From Mayfieldus sp038040285 (GTDB lineage: Bacteria; Actinomycetota; Thermoleophilia; Solirubrobacterales; 70-9): a stretch of DNA of 64,000 nucleotides. Location of the stretch: NCBI GenBank assembly GCA_038040285.1, contig JBBPIN010000002.1:78573-142572 (forward strand). Reading direction: 5' to 3'. Below the pieces are notes generated by a model. It saw only the letters and a list, made by a program, of their open reading frames with translations, was not told the DNA's origin and searched no databases. The first letter of the stretch is position 1, and each line of letters begins with the position of its first letter. Made by a program: the position numbers and the translations under genes. Below are positions 16,745-24,417 of this stretch, one piece after another.

Positions 16745-17301
16745 ACGTTCTCGTCATCGACAACTACGACTCCTTCACCTACAACCTGGTCCAGTACCTT
16801 GGCGAGCTGGGCGCGGAGATCGAGGTGGTTCGCAACGACCGCGCCGCGGTGGGCGAGCTGCTGGAGCGCGATCCTGATCGCCTTGTCGTCTCGCCCGGCC
16901 CTTGTACGCCGGCCGAGGCCGGGATCTCGGTGGACGCGATCGGCGCCTTCGCGCGGGCCGGCACCCCGGTGCTCGGTGTCTGCCTCGGCCACCAATCGCT
17001 GGTCGAGGCGTTCGGGGGGCGCACGGTTCGCGGCGAGCCGATCCACGGCAAGGACGCCGAGGTCGAGCACGATGGGCGCACCATCTACGACGGCGTACCG
17101 AGCCCGCTGGTCGCTGGCCGCTATCACTCGCTAGTGGCGGACCCCGACCTCCCGGAGGAGCTGGAGGTAAGCGCCAGCCTCGGCGACGTTGTGATGGGGG
17201 TCCGGCATCGCGAGCTGCCGGCGGAAGGGGTGCAGTTCCACCCCGAGTCTGTCCTCACGCCGCATGGGAAGCAGCTGCTGGCCAACTTCCTCGAGGTCTA
17301 G
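16741..17301 (+). CDS. trpG: Anthranilate synthase component II (glutamine amidotransferase)
   Basis: A 186-residue class I glutamine amidotransferase supplying ammonia to TrpE. It starts MNVLVIDNYDSFTYNLVQYL, has the oxyanion SPGPCTP, the nucleophile cysteine in GVCLGHQSLVEAFG and the His-Glu pair in GVQFHPESVLTP. The only TrpG/PabA copy seen here, it may also serve p-aminobenzoate synthesis, as in several Gram-positives. Overlaps trpE by 4 bases and lies 3 bases before trpD. Confidence 0.95.
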   Translation: MNVLVIDNYDSFTYNLVQYLGELGAEIEVVRNDRAAVGELLERDPDRLVVSPGPCTPAEAGISVDAIGAFARAGTPVLGVCLGHQSLVEAFGGRTVRGEPIHGKDAEVEHDGRTIYDGVPSPLVAGRYHSLVADPDLPEELEVSASLGDVVMGVRHRELPAEGVQFHPESVLTPHGKQLLANFLEV

Positions 17302-17304
17302 GGC

Positions 17305-18333
17305 ATGCCGAACGAAATCGTCACCCGCGCCATCGACGCCGTCTGCGCCGGCGACCACCTGACCACTGACCACGCCGCCGCGGTGCTTGCCGAGATCATG
17401 GAGGGCCGCACGAGCGAGGTGCAGACAGCGGCGTTCTTGATCGCGCTGCGAGCGAAGGGGGAGACGGTGCCCGAGCTGGTCGGCCTGGCACGCACGATGC
17501 GCTCGCTGGCCTCCGATGTCCCTTGTGGACGTGACGACCTCGTTGACACGGCCGGCACCGGAGGCGGGCCCTCGACCTTCAACATCTCGACCACAGCGGC
17601 GCTGGTTGCGGCGGCGGCGGGCTGTGCCGTTGCCAAGCACGGCAATCGCTCCAACACCAGCCGCAGCGGCTCCGCCGATCTCCTCGAGGCGCTGGGGGTC
17701 GAGATCGGTCTCGGCCCCGAGCAGGTCGCCCGCTGCATCGACGAGGTCGGGTTCGGTTTCATGTTCGCTCCCCGCCACCACGAGGCGATGGCCAATGTGG
17801 TCCCGGTGCGCAAAGAGCTGGGCGTGCGAACGATCTTCAATTTCCTCGGACCGCTCACCAATCCGGCCGGTGCCAGCCGCCAGCTTGTTGGCGTGGCGGA
17901 CCGCCGCTACCAGGAGACGATGGCCGAGGCACTGCTCGGGCTGGGGGCGAAGGCGGCGCTCGTGGTGAACGCCGAGGACGGCCTCGACGAGCTCTCGATC
18001 TCGAGCCGCACCCGGGTGATCGAGGTGCGCGAGTCCGGAACGGAAGAGTGGTTCGTCGAGCCTGGTCAGTTCGGCCTTGGCGAGGCCTCGATCGAGGAGA
18101 TCGCCGGCGGCGAGCCGAAGGAGAATGCCGCCGTGAGCCGCTCGGTGCTCGATGGCGCGGAGGGCCCGGCTCGGGACGTCGTTGCGCTCAACGCCGGGGC
18201 GGCGATCTACGTCGGCGGCCAGGCGGACGACCTCGGAACAGGGGTCGAGAGGGCGCGCGAGGCGATCGACTCGGGGGCGGTGTCTCGGCTGCTCGAGCAA
18301 TTGATCGAGCAAACCGGCAAGCTCGCCGGCTAA
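17305..18333 (+). CDS. trpD: Anthranilate phosphoribosyltransferase
   Basis: A 342-residue enzyme joining anthranilate to PRPP. The PRPP-binding loop reads DTAGTGGGPSTFNIST, followed by AKHGNRSNTSRSGSADLLEALG, FMFAPRHHEAMANVVPVRKELG and RTIFNFLGPLTNPA, all canonical. The C-terminal NAGAAIYVGGQADDLGTGVE region completes the fold. It follows trpG by 3 bases and precedes trpC by 16. Confidence 0.96.
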   Translation: MPNEIVTRAIDAVCAGDHLTTDHAAAVLAEIMEGRTSEVQTAAFLIALRAKGETVPELVGLARTMRSLASDVPCGRDDLVDTAGTGGGPSTFNISTTAALVAAAAGCAVAKHGNRSNTSRSGSADLLEALGVEIGLGPEQVARCIDEVGFGFMFAPRHHEAMANVVPVRKELGVRTIFNFLGPLTNPAGASRQLVGVADRRYQETMAEALLGLGAKAALVVNAEDGLDELSISSRTRVIEVRESGTEEWFVEPGQFGLGEASIEEIAGGEPKENAAVSRSVLDGAEGPARDVVALNAGAAIYVGGQADDLGTGVERAREAIDSGAVSRLLEQLIEQTGKLAG

Positions 18334-18349
18334 TGTTCCGGCACGCACG

Positions 18350-19156
18350 ATGAGCATGATCGAGCAGCTCGTCTCGGCGGCGAGAGAGGGAGTCGAGAAG
18401 CGCCGCGGGCAGATCCCGCTGGCCGATCTCGAGAACCGGCTCGAGAGCCGCGGTGAGGACCGGCCATTCATGGAGGCGCTGGTGCGCCCCGGTCTCTCAC
18501 TGATCGCCGAGTTCAAGCGCCGCTCGCCGAGCGTCGGGGCGATCGACAGCGAAGCGCCGGTCGCGGGAACGGTGCAGGCGTTTGAGCGTGGCGGCGCGGC
18601 CGCGCTGTCGGTGCTGACCGACGAGGCACACTTCGGCGGAACGCTGGATGACCTGCGGGCCGCTCGCGAAGCCTGCGACCTTCCGATCCTGCGCAAGGAC
18701 TTCGTCGTCGACCCCTACCAGCTGTACGAGGCGGCGGCGAACGGAGCCGACGCCGTCCTGGTGATCGTGCGGTCGCTCGAGGAGCAGCAGCTCGCCGCGC
18801 TGCACGCCGAGGCGCTTGGCCTCGATCTGGACCCACTGGTCGAGGTCCACGATGCCGAAGAGCTGGAGCGGGCCCTGGAGCTCGACGCGGCGGTGATCGG
18901 GATCAACAATCGCGACCTCGACAACGGGCAAGTGGACATCTCCACGACCTTCGAGCTGATGCCCGACGTCCCCGCGGGCAAGACCGTGGTGGCCGAGAGC
19001 GGGATCTCGGATGGCGGCCAGCTCGAGGAGCTCGACCGAGTCGGAGTCGACGCGGTTCTGATCGGCGAGGCGCTGATGCGCGCCGGCGACACCGAGGCGA
19101 AGACGCGCGAGCTCGCGGGTCCCGAGGAGTCCACCCGCGAACAGCCGCTGCCCTAG
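18350..19156 (+). CDS. trpC: Indole-3-glycerol phosphate synthase
   Basis: A 268-residue (beta-alpha)8 barrel. Catalytic lysine motifs are AEFKRRSPSVG and LPILRKDFVVDPYQLYEA; GINNRDL and VAESGIS form the phosphate-binding end. A second ATG six bases downstream gives an alternative start. The trpF isomerase that follows in many operons is separated here by htrA. A 15-residue acidic tail ends the protein. Confidence 0.95.
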   Translation: MSMIEQLVSAAREGVEKRRGQIPLADLENRLESRGEDRPFMEALVRPGLSLIAEFKRRSPSVGAIDSEAPVAGTVQAFERGGAAALSVLTDEAHFGGTLDDLRAAREACDLPILRKDFVVDPYQLYEAAANGADAVLVIVRSLEEQQLAALHAEALGLDLDPLVEVHDAEELERALELDAAVIGINNRDLDNGQVDISTTFELMPDVPAGKTVVAESGISDGGQLEELDRVGVDAVLIGEALMRAGDTEAKTRELAGPEESTREQPLP

Positions 19157-19231
19157 AGATCCCCGTCCGAGGATTTAGCTCCGCTTAGGACTTTCTTTAG
19201 CGGCGGATCACCGCCCGCCTCGATCATCGAC

Positions 19232-20458
19232 GTGATGGTCGACAAGGCGAAGAGCTTCTCCCGCACGCCCTTCGGATCCGGGGTGGTCGGCGGCCTGGTG
19301 GTCGCGGTGCTGGGCTGGATTGCGATCGCCGCCGGCCTGGTCCACGCGTCGTCGAGCAACGATACGTTGCCCCCACCGCTCACGCCGGCGCCGGTCAACG
19401 CCAAGGTGATGAGCGGCCACGGCAACACCGTCGCGAAGATCTACAAGGCCGACTCGGCGGGGGTCGCCTTCATCGAGGCCCAGCAACCGGCCAAGCCGGC
19501 CTCTCCATTTGACTTCTTCGGTCTCCCGCGGGGCGGGGGCACCGCGAGCGGTTCCGGCTTCGTGATCGACACCGACGGACACATTCTCACCAACAATCAC
19601 GTGGTCGCCGGCGCTCAGACGATCCACGTGAAGCTGGGCAGCAGCGACACCAGCTACAACGCGCAGGTGGTGGGACGGGACCCCGCCACGGATCTCGCGT
19701 TGCTGAAGATCGACGCGCCTTCCTCCGACCTGCATCCACTGCCGCTGGGCGACTCTTCGAGCGTCCAGGTCGGCGACCCGGTCGTGGCGATCGGCAATCC
19801 GTTTGGGCTCGATCAAACCGCGACCACGGGGATAGTCTCGGCACTCCAGCGCCAGATCCAGGCCCCCAACGGGTTCGCGATCTCCAATGTGATCCAGACC
19901 GACGCCTCGATCAATCCGGGCAACTCCGGAGGTCCGCTGATCAATTCGTCAGGTCAGGTGATCGGCATCACCTCGCAGATCGAGACTGCCGGCGGCGGCG
20001 GCTCGGTCGGGATCGGGTTCGCGATTCCCAGCAACACCGCCCGTCAGGTGGTCTCACAGCTGGAGAAGAACGGCAAGGTCGAGCACGCATTCCTCGGGAT
20101 CACCGGGGCGACCATCAGCCCCGACATCGCCAAGGCGCTGCACCTTCCGGTCGACTCGGGGGTGCTTGTCCAGCAGGCCGTCAACGGCGGCCCAGCCGCC
20201 AAGGCTGGAATCCGCGGGGGCCACACCGCGGCGACGATCCAGGGAGCCAATCTGGAGCTGGGCGGCGACATCATCACCGAGATCGGCGGCCACAAGATCA
20301 CCTCGATGGACCAGGTCGTCAACATCGTCAACTCCGCCAAGCCCGGGGACACCCTCGACGTCACGGTCCGCCGCGGCGCGGACACCAAGAGCATCACCGT
20401 CACCCTCGGCGACCGCCCAAGCAACGTCGGCGCCAGCGGTTCGGGTCTGGGCCGGTAG
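19232..20458 (+). CDS. HtrA/DegP-like membrane-anchored serine protease with PDZ
   Basis: A 408-residue trypsin-like protease of the envelope. One N-terminal membrane helix (about 17-38) puts the protease outside. The catalytic triad is His in NNHVVAG, Asp in PATDLALLK and Ser in NPGNSGGPL; a PDZ domain (about 285-395) follows with the LGGDIITEIGG loop. Start is GTG at 19232 or ATG at 19235. It is inserted between trpC and trpF, with a weak inverted repeat (CCGCT at 19181, AGCGG at 19199) upstream, so it may have its own promoter. Role: degradation of misfolded exported proteins. Confidence 0.9.
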   Translation: MMVDKAKSFSRTPFGSGVVGGLVVAVLGWIAIAAGLVHASSSNDTLPPPLTPAPVNAKVMSGHGNTVAKIYKADSAGVAFIEAQQPAKPASPFDFFGLPRGGGTASGSGFVIDTDGHILTNNHVVAGAQTIHVKLGSSDTSYNAQVVGRDPATDLALLKIDAPSSDLHPLPLGDSSSVQVGDPVVAIGNPFGLDQTATTGIVSALQRQIQAPNGFAISNVIQTDASINPGNSGGPLINSSGQVIGITSQIETAGGGGSVGIGFAIPSNTARQVVSQLEKNGKVEHAFLGITGATISPDIAKALHLPVDSGVLVQQAVNGGPAAKAGIRGGHTAATIQGANLELGGDIITEIGGHKITSMDQVVNIVNSAKPGDTLDVTVRRGADTKSITVTLGDRPSNVGASGSGLGR

Positions 20459-20474
20459 ACGCCGCCCGGCCAAC

Positions 20475-20529
20475 CAATTGCGGCGGCTTCGCCGCCTGAC
20501 ATGCATGTGCCGGCGCGCAACGCGCCGGC
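20475..20529 (-). repeat. Dispersed two-hairpin repeat, copy 1
   Basis: Read on the minus strand it holds hairpin B, GCCGGCGCG-loop-CGCGCCGGC (20509-20529), a 12-base spacer ending TGTCA, then hairpin A, GGCGGC-GAA-GCCGCC (20482-20496), then GCAATTG. Copy 3 at 37347-37400 has the same order and the same 12-base spacer, and copy 2 at 34022-34048 shares 27 identical bases. It lies between htrA and trpF and could also slow transcription there. Confidence 0.7.
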
Positions 20530-20551
20530 CGGCCACCATTCGGCCACCCCT

Positions 20552-20557
20552 TACCCT
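20552..20557 (+). promoter_or_regulatory. Predicted -10 box (leaderless) for trpFBA
   Basis: TACCCT, six bases before the trpF GTG at 20564, giving trpFBA a promoter separate from trpEGDC. Confidence 0.45.
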
Positions 20558-20563
20558 TGACCT

Positions 20564-21202
20564 GTGAAGGTCAAGATCTGCGGGATCACGAATCTCGAGG
20601 ACGCACGCGAGGCCGTGCGCCTCGGAGCCTGGGCGATCGGCCTCGTCCACCACGAGGAAAGCCCTCGTAGCTGCGACCCAGCGACCGCGGTTGAGATCGG
20701 CGCTGAGCTGCGCCGCCGATGCGAGGTGGTCGGAGTCTTCGTGAACCCGAAGCTCGATCAGGTTGAGGCGGCGGTGGCCGACGAGGGGCTCTCGATCGTG
20801 CAGCTCAACGGTGACGAGGGCCCGTCCTTCTGCACTGAGGTCGCTCGCCGTACAGGCGCCAAGGTGATCAAGGCGATTCACGTCTCCAGCGCAGCCGACG
20901 TTCGCGGCGCCGATGCCTTCCGCACCGACTTCCATATGTTCGATACCCGCCGGGGCGATCTCTGGGGCGGCACCGGGGAGACGTTCGACTGGGACCTGCT
21001 GGCCGGCCGGCGCTCCGAGGTGCCGGCGATCCTCGCCGGCGGCCTGCGGCCGGACAACGTCGCCGCAGCGGCCGAGGCTGCTCATCCCTTCGCGGTCGAC
21101 GTGGCGAGCGGCGTGGAGGCGGAGCCCGGCCGCAAGGACCACGAGTTGCTGGCCTCTTTCCTTGAGGCCGCCCGCGCCGCCACGTCGGCCCCCGCCCCGT
21201 GA
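20564..21202 (+). CDS. trpF: Phosphoribosylanthranilate isomerase
   Basis: A 212-residue (beta-alpha)8 barrel. It begins MKVKICGITNLEDA, with the catalytic cysteine in KICGITN, and has VGVFVNP, VQLNGDE and GGLRPDNV, with the phosphate-binding GGTGETFDW and VDVASGVEAEPGRKD near the end. Start GTG; the stop overlaps the trpB GTG (GTGA). It is split from the upstream trp genes by htrA and the hairpin repeat. Confidence 0.95.
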   Translation: MKVKICGITNLEDAREAVRLGAWAIGLVHHEESPRSCDPATAVEIGAELRRRCEVVGVFVNPKLDQVEAAVADEGLSIVQLNGDEGPSFCTEVARRTGAKVIKAIHVSSAADVRGADAFRTDFHMFDTRRGDLWGGTGETFDWDLLAGRRSEVPAILAGGLRPDNVAAAAEAAHPFAVDVASGVEAEPGRKDHELLASFLEAARAATSAPAP

Positions 21203-22377
21203 GCACGGCAGTCGAGGAGCGTTTCGGCCCCTACGGAGGGCGCTTCGTCCCCGAGACATTGGTCTCGGCACTCGACGAGCTGACCGAGGCCTGGTCGGAG
21301 GCGCGCGCTGATCCGGAGTTCAACGCCGAGCTGGGGCGCCTTCACCTCGACTTCATCGGCCGGCCGACGCCGCTCTACCGTGCCGCGCGGCTCTCGGAAA
21401 GGGTCGGAAGGCCGGTCTATCTGAAACGCGAGGACCTCGCCCACACCGGAGCCCACAAGATCAACAACGCGGTCGGCCAGGCGCTGCTCACGCGGCGAAT
21501 GGGAAAGCGCCGCGTGATCGCCGAAACCGGTGCCGGCCAGCACGGCGTTGCGACTGCGACGGCCTGCGCGCTGCTCGATCTCGATTGCGTCGTCTACATG
21601 GGCACCGAGGACATGCGCCGCCAGCGTCCCAACGTCGAGCGGATGAATTTGCTCGGGGCCGAGGTGGTGCCGGTCGAGGCCGGCGCCCGGACGCTGAAGG
21701 AGGCCGTTAGCGCTGCGATCCGCGACTGGGTCGCCAACGCCGCCGACACCCATTACGTGATCGGCTCGGTGGTCGGTCCGGCGCCCTTCCCCGCTCTGGT
21801 CCGCGACCTCCAGCGGGTGATCGGCGACGAGGCGCGCCGCCAGGCGCTGGAGGCAGAGGGAACGCTTCCGGCGCGGGTGATCGCCTGCGTTGGCGGCGGG
21901 TCGAACGCGATCGGGACCTTCACCGCGTTCCTCGAGGACGAGGGGACCGAGTTGATCGGGGTCGAGGCAGGCGGCGAGGGCCTGGAGAGCGAGCACCACG
22001 GAGCCTCGCTGGTCGCGGGACGGACCGGGGTGTTGCACGGATCGCTGTCGTCGGTGCTCAGTGACGAGGACGGCCAGATCCTCGAGGCGCACTCGATCTC
22101 CGCCGGGCTCGACTATCCGGGCGTAGGGCCCGAGCACGCCCAGCTCCGCGACACCGGCAGGGCCCGCTACGAGTCGGTCACCGACACCGACGCCTTGCTC
22201 GCCTTCCGTGAGCTATCGCGCTTGGAGGGGATCGTGCCGGCGCTCGAGCCCGCGCACGCGATCGCCTGGTTGCTGGCAAACCCTGGCGCCGAGGGCTATG
22301 ACCTCTTGTGTCTGAGCGGCCGCGGCGACAAGGACCTCGCCGAGGCACTGGCTGCCCTGGAGAAGATCGATGGCTGA
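21199..22377 (+). CDS. trpB: Tryptophan synthase beta chain
   Basis: A 392-residue PLP enzyme making tryptophan from indole and serine. It opens FGPYGGRFVPETL, has the PLP lysine in HTGAHKINNAVGQ, the GAGQHGVATAT indole-tunnel segment, CVGGGSNAIGTF for phosphate binding and SAGLDYPGVGPEH. This is the standard TrpB1 type that pairs with TrpA. Start GTG overlaps the trpF stop; the trpA start overlaps its end by 8 bases. Confidence 0.97.
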   Translation: MSTAVEERFGPYGGRFVPETLVSALDELTEAWSEARADPEFNAELGRLHLDFIGRPTPLYRAARLSERVGRPVYLKREDLAHTGAHKINNAVGQALLTRRMGKRRVIAETGAGQHGVATATACALLDLDCVVYMGTEDMRRQRPNVERMNLLGAEVVPVEAGARTLKEAVSAAIRDWVANAADTHYVIGSVVGPAPFPALVRDLQRVIGDEARRQALEAEGTLPARVIACVGGGSNAIGTFTAFLEDEGTELIGVEAGGEGLESEHHGASLVAGRTGVLHGSLSSVLSDEDGQILEAHSISAGLDYPGVGPEHAQLRDTGRARYESVTDTDALLAFRELSRLEGIVPALEPAHAIAWLLANPGAEGYDLLCLSGRGDKDLAEALAALEKIDG

Positions 22378-23191
22378 CGCGACCAGCACCTCGACTGGCC
22401 TGGCGCGGATCGAAGCCGCCTTCGCTGCCGCGAGCCAGGAGGGCCGAGCGGCGCTGATGCCCTACATGATGGGCTGCTTCCCGGATCGCGAGGGTGCCCT
22501 CCAGATCGCCAGCGCCTACGCCGACGGCGGCGCCGATCTGGTCGAAGTTGGGGTTCCCTTCTCGGACCCGCTCGCCGACGGGCCGGTGATCCACGCGGCG
22601 GCAACCGCGGCGCTTGAGCGAGGCGCCGACCTCGACGGCGCCCTGCAGACCTGCGAGGTGCTCGGCGAGGGAGTTCCCTCGGTGGCGATGTGTTACGTGA
22701 ACATGGTGCTGGCGCTCGGTCCGCGGCGCTTCGCCGGGCGCCTCGCGGCGGTTGGCGCCGCCGGCGCGATCGTCCCCGATCTGCCGCTGGAGGAGTCGGG
22801 CGAGATCGGTGAGGCGCTCGAGGCTGAGGGCCTGGCGCTGATCCCGCTCGTCGCACCCACGACCCCGCCCGATCGCCGCCGGCGCATCTGCGAGTCGGCG
22901 CGCGGCTTCGTCTACCTCGTCTCGGTCGCAGGGGTGACCGGCGAGCGCGACGAGCTGCCAGAGCAGCTGGAGGACTTGGTGCGAGCGGCGCAGGAGGAAG
23001 CCGAGGTGCCGGTCGCGGTCGGGTTCGGGATCGGCACGCCGGAGCAGGTCGCCGCGGTGGGCAAGCTCGCCGACGGCGTGATCATCGGCACCCGCCTCGT
23101 GCGCGAGGTCTCCGAGGCGGGCGATGCGACCGCGGGCGCCGAGGCCGCGGCGGTGTTCCTGCGCGAAGTCCGCGCCGCCCTCGCCGGTTAG
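22370..23191 (+). CDS. trpA: Tryptophan synthase alpha chain
   Basis: A 273-residue barrel that cleaves indole-3-glycerol phosphate and channels indole to TrpB. Signature segments are LMPYMMGCFPD, DLVEVGVPFSDPLADGPVI with the catalytic Glu and Asp, and FVYLVSVAGVTGER then GFGIGTPEQV and GVIIGTRLV. The proline-rich PLVAPTTPPDRR loop is normal for the family. It closes the trp cluster; a tiny membrane protein gene follows 12 bases later. Confidence 0.96.
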   Translation: MADATSTSTGLARIEAAFAAASQEGRAALMPYMMGCFPDREGALQIASAYADGGADLVEVGVPFSDPLADGPVIHAAATAALERGADLDGALQTCEVLGEGVPSVAMCYVNMVLALGPRRFAGRLAAVGAAGAIVPDLPLEESGEIGEALEAEGLALIPLVAPTTPPDRRRRICESARGFVYLVSVAGVTGERDELPEQLEDLVRAAQEEAEVPVAVGFGIGTPEQVAAVGKLADGVIIGTRLVREVSEAGDATAGAEAAAVFLREVRAALAG

Positions 23192-23194
23192 GAT
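23189..23194 (+). promoter_or_regulatory. Predicted -10 box before the 53-residue gene
   Basis: TAGGAT overlapping the trpA stop and ending nine bases before the ATG at 23204. Confidence 0.35.
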
Positions 23195-23203
23195 CCCGTT
23201 CCG

Positions 23204-23365
23204 ATGACCGTTGTGGTGACCCTCTTTCTGGCCCTGGCGGCGATGGTGGTCTCCTACGCCTTCGGGCAGGGCGGCCCGGTTGCCGGCATCGTCTTCTTGA
23301 CGGGGCTCTTGGTCGGATCGCTGATCAAGCTCACCGAACCGCTGCGCGAGCGGCTGCGGTCCTAG
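23204..23365 (+). CDS. 53-residue two-helix membrane miniprotein
   Basis: ATG to TAG, product MTVVVTLFLALAAMVVSYAF then a GQGGPVAG turn, a second hydrophobic helix IVFLTGLLVGSLI and a charged end KLTEPLRERLRS. This is a clear two-helix hairpin with a positively charged tail. Function unknown. It has a TAGGAT box nine bases upstream, sits between trpA and pfkA and uses codons like its neighbours, so it is probably real. Confidence 0.6.
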   Translation: MTVVVTLFLALAAMVVSYAFGQGGPVAGIVFLTGLLVGSLIKLTEPLRERLRS

Positions 23366-23379
23366 GCCAGCGACGCCGA

Positions 23380-23385
23380 TACAGT
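23380..23385 (+). promoter_or_regulatory. Predicted -10 box (leaderless) for the phosphofructokinase
   Basis: TACAGT, six bases before the ATG at 23392; no Shine-Dalgarno. Confidence 0.5.
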
Positions 23386-23391
23386 CGCGGC

Positions 23392-24417
23392 ATGCGGATT
23401 GGCGTGCTCACCGGCGGGGGGGACTGTCCGGGGCTCAACGCGGTGATCCGGGCGATCGTCCGCAAGGGCGTGGCCGAGTACGGCCACGAGTTCGTCGGCT
23501 TTCGCGACGGCTGGCGGGGTCCGCTGGAGGGCGACTACCGGCCGCTGGGAATCCCCGAGGTGCGGGGAATCCTTCCGCGCGGCGGCACGATCCTCGGGTC
23601 CTCACGGACCAACCCGCTGGATGCCGACGGTGGCGTCGAGAAGATCGTCGCCAACCTCGCCGCCGAGCGGGTCGACGGATTGATCGCGATCGGAGGAGAG
23701 GACACGCTTGGAGTCGCCAGCAAGCTCCAGGATCAAGGCGTCGATCTGATCGGCGTGCCGAAGACGATCGACAACGATCTCAGCGCCACCGACTACACAT
23801 TCGGATTCGACACCGCGGTCAACATCGCGATGGAGGCCATCGATCGCCTCCACACCACTGCGGAGAGCCACCACCGGGTGCTGATCATCGAGGTGATGGG
23901 TCGCCACGCCGGCTGGATCGCATTCCACGCCGGGCTCGCCGGCGGCGCCAACGTGATCCTGATCCCCGAGCACCAGTTCGACCTCGATCAGGTTTGCCAC
24001 TACATAGAGACGCGCTTCGAAAGCCAGTACTCGCCGATCATCGTCGTCGCAGAGGGGGCCGAGCCGAAGGGCGGGGTGCCGGAGACCGAGGATGCGCCGC
24101 GCGACGAGTTCGGCCACGTCCGCCTCGGCGGCATCGCCCACTGGCTCGAGGGTGAGATCGAGCGGCGCACCGGGAAGGAGGCGCGGGCCACAGTGCTCGG
24201 CCACGTCCAGCGCGGCGGAACTCCGACCGCCTTCGATCGGGTGCTCGCCACCCGCTTCGGCCTGCATGCGATCGACGCCGCTCACGACGGCAATTGGGGC
24301 AAGATGACCTCGCTGCGCGGCACCGAGATCACTCTCGTCGATCTGGCCGAGGCAACCGCCGAGGTGAAGCTGGTGCCCGAATCGCTCTACCGCGAGGCGG
24401 AGGTCTTCTTCGGGTGA
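23392..24417 (+). CDS. 6-phosphofructokinase, residues favour pyrophosphate as donor
   Basis: A 341-residue group III phosphofructokinase phosphorylating fructose 6-phosphate. It starts MRIGVLTGGGDCPGLNAVIR; PKTIDNDL carries the catalytic aspartates and MGRHAGWIA and GHVQRGGTPTAFDR bind the sugar phosphate. The phosphoryl-donor positions read GGEDT with Asp at 104 and PKTID with Lys at 124. Asp104 with Lys124 is the combination associated with pyrophosphate enzymes, whereas ATP-type actinobacterial PfkA has Gly104 (GGEGT). That makes a reversible PPi-PFK likely; only an assay would settle it. The next gene overlaps its stop. Confidence 0.92.
   Translation: MRIGVLTGGGDCPGLNAVIRAIVRKGVAEYGHEFVGFRDGWRGPLEGDYRPLGIPEVRGILPRGGTILGSSRTNPLDADGGVEKIVANLAAERVDGLIAIGGEDTLGVASKLQDQGVDLIGVPKTIDNDLSATDYTFGFDTAVNIAMEAIDRLHTTAESHHRVLIIEVMGRHAGWIAFHAGLAGGANVILIPEHQFDLDQVCHYIETRFESQYSPIIVVAEGAEPKGGVPETEDAPRDEFGHVRLGGIAHWLEGEIERRTGKEARATVLGHVQRGGTPTAFDRVLATRFGLHAIDAAHDGNWGKMTSLRGTEITLVDLAEATAEVKLVPESLYREAEVFFG

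Noticed and set aside
20459..20563. Simple terminator of htrA
   Set aside because: The hairpins recur elsewhere with a fixed spacer and lack a U tract, so a dispersed repeat explains them better.
24294..24413. In-frame extension of the binding lipoprotein into pfk
   Set aside because: The signal peptide and lipobox start only after GTG 24414.
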